Under the pieces are notes generated by a model. The model searched no databases and was not told the DNA's origin. It was given only the letters and a program-made list of their open reading frames with translations. A program made the translations under genes and the position numbers. A stretch of DNA of 14,413 nucleotides from JANYCG01 sp031392945. Lineage in GTDB: Bacteria; Pseudomonadota; Gammaproteobacteria; Burkholderiales; Burkholderiaceae_C. Below are positions 13,421-14,413 of this stretch, in pieces. Location: contig JANMVT010000045.1 in the NCBI GenBank assembly GCA_031392945.1, forward strand, positions 1 to 14,413. The letters are read 5' to 3'. Each line of letters starts with the position of its first letter. The first letter of the stretch is position 1.

Positions 13421-14092
13421 TCAGATCGCAACCCGGGGCGAGCGTGAGTGCGGCTTGGCATTTTGAGTGGCCACCAGCGCCTGCAATTTGCGCAGGCGCA
13501 GTGACTCCCTGAGCAGCACCGCATCGCCCCGGCCATTGAGCAGCTTGTCGTCGGCCACGCGCGAGGCGCTCAGGTGTTGATGCCGCTCAAACGTCTTGAA
13601 GGGCAGCGCCTCAGCGCCCCACAGCAACTCAAGCGCGCCGTCCAGATGCTCGATCACCTTGACCGGTTGCGCCCGCAGTGCGTAGCGCGGCTGCTCTGGG
13701 CGGGTGATCACCACCAGCAGTTTGCCCTTGAACTGGCAAGTCAGCGTTTTGGAGAGCCGACGCTGGTAGTGATGGGCGCAGATGCGCGCAAGCGCCAGTG
13801 CGTCCCCCGCGTAGGCCCGGTGCGCGTCCTGGGCGCTGGCGGGCACGCGGCCAAAGCGGGCATTGTGCTGGGCCAGATATTGGGGCAACCAGACGTTGGC
13901 CGCATCAAGGGTGCTGATCCTGGCCAGGCGCAGCACCTTGACCAGACGGTCTTGCAGCGTCTGAAACGCCCGCTCCACACGGCCCTTGGCCTGGGGCGAG
14001 TAGGCCAGGATGCACTCGATGTTGAGTTCGCCCGCAGCCCGCTCAAACTGGGTGGGAGCCGGGTCTTCGGGGTCGTGCTTGGTGAAGATTGG
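13421..14092 (-). pseudogene. ISNCY-type transposase, C-terminal fragment
   Basis: The translation from about 14092 down to the TGA at 13421 matches the end of integrase-fold transposases of the ISNCY group: PTQFERAAGELNIECILAYS, then PQAKGRVERAFQTLQDRLVK with the likely third catalytic acid (Glu in GRVERA), AQHNARFGRVPASAQDAHRA, and a beta-rich tail (LLVVITRPEQPRYALRAQPV). The N-terminal helix-turn-helix and the first two catalytic Asp residues are missing, so it is inactive. The open frame carries on upstream for about 90 bases, but those residues are a frame-shifted reading of the neighbouring IS1634-type fragment. There is no start or promoter of its own. Family name from recognition. Confidence 0.78.
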
Positions 14093-14413
14093 CCCGCAAG
14101 CAGCCAGTCCATAGCGGCGTACAGGCCGTCCTCGGTGGCATCGGATGCACCAAACTCCTGGGCCAGCGTGCTGGCGTGGCATAGACGCGTGATGGCCAGC
14201 TTGGTGGCGGGGCAGATGATGCGCGAGGCCACCATGGCCTGCACCAAGTCGCGCTCAGGGCAGGGTTTGGAGGCCAGCAGCGAAGCAAAGCCCAAACGCT
14301 GCATGGCCAGGGCGACGGCTTGTACGTGACCGTGGGCGCGTGATGAACAAATTTCGAAAGCCTCACCCACTGGTACAAAAGTCTCGCCTTGCAAGGAGCG
14401 ACGAATCAGATCG
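14093..14413 (-). pseudogene. IS1634-type transposase, N-terminal fragment (runs off the window)
   Basis: Read on the minus strand from the window edge, the frame gives DLIRRSLQGETFVPVGEAFE, then SRAHGHVQAVALAMQRLGFA, KPCPERDLVQAMVASRIICP and ATEDGLYAAMDWLLA. This is the characteristic N-terminal region of IS1634-family DDE transposases (the HGHV, LGxxxLLA and ERDLVxAMxxxRI elements). It stops at about 14093, before any catalytic residue, where the ISNCY-type fragment begins in another frame. A TTG at 14394 is not the real start, because family residues continue upstream of it. It could be the remnant of one IS disrupted by another, or both may have been joined by a deletion. Confidence 0.78.

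Larger units (their letters stand above)
13421..14413 (-). mobile_element. Insertion-sequence graveyard: two unrelated transposase remnants fused
   Basis: The right end of the window consists of a C-terminal ISNCY-type transposase fragment and an N-terminal IS1634-type fragment on the same strand, joined near 14092 and in different frames. Neither is complete. No terminal inverted repeats or target duplications could be identified. The IS1634-type part continues beyond the window. Confidence 0.72.

Noticed and set aside
1..14413. CRISPR array, tRNA or rRNA genes
   Set aside because: No regularly spaced direct repeats of 25-40 bases, no tRNA cloverleaf-like block and no rRNA sequence were recognised on either strand.

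Overview
The window reads as an ordinary, GC-rich chromosomal stretch of a betaproteobacterium, most likely a member of the Comamonadaceae (Rhodoferax/Polaromonas/Acidovorax type). The protein sequences, the dense gene packing with short overlaps, and a small AT-rich dispersed repeat of a kind I associate with that family all point the same way. This assignment comes from recognition, not from a search.

Layout, left to right. (1) 1-768 holds the 3' part of an IclR-family regulator whose start lies outside the window. (2) 870-3300, minus strand, is a cydAB operon for a bd-type quinol oxidase with a short Q loop. A small RyR-domain protein (3379-3618, plus) diverges from it. (3) 3711-5900, minus strand, is a compact set: a two-CBS-domain protein, aroC (chorismate synthase) and a GDT1/TMEM165-type cation transporter. 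aroC and the transporter gene share one reading frame and are separated only by a TAA codon. (4) 6036-8173, plus strand, is metY (homocysteine synthesis by sulfhydrylation) overlapped by one base with an alpha/beta hydrolase. (5) 8351-12297, plus strand, is a membrane-anchored GAF-PAS-GGDEF-EAL cyclic-di-GMP enzyme whose stop codon overlaps the start of a cytochrome P450 gene (ATGA). (6) 12442-12753, minus strand, is a small unrecognised protein with a good sigma70-like promoter. (7) 12870-14413 is a gene-poor accessory end. It holds a strongly structured non-coding segment, then two transposase fragments from different families joined head to tail (ISNCY-type C-terminal part, IS1634-type N-terminal part).

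The most interesting signal is a roughly 60-bp dispersed repeat present three times (816-872, 3652-3711 reverse, 11839-11901). Two copies touch the stop codons of genes at convergent junctions. The third lies inside the P450 gene in frame and appears to add a short extra peptide between the I helix and the ExxR motif. The copies share an AT-rich head and a tail around CACGAG; in two of them the tail forms a hairpin whose paired bases differ together. The second unexplained structure is at 13297-13373, where three long inverted repeats interlock in a pseudoknot-like way and wobble pairs favour a plus-strand RNA.

No complete new defence, secretion or biosynthetic system is visible. Most genes are housekeeping or general metabolism and regulation.
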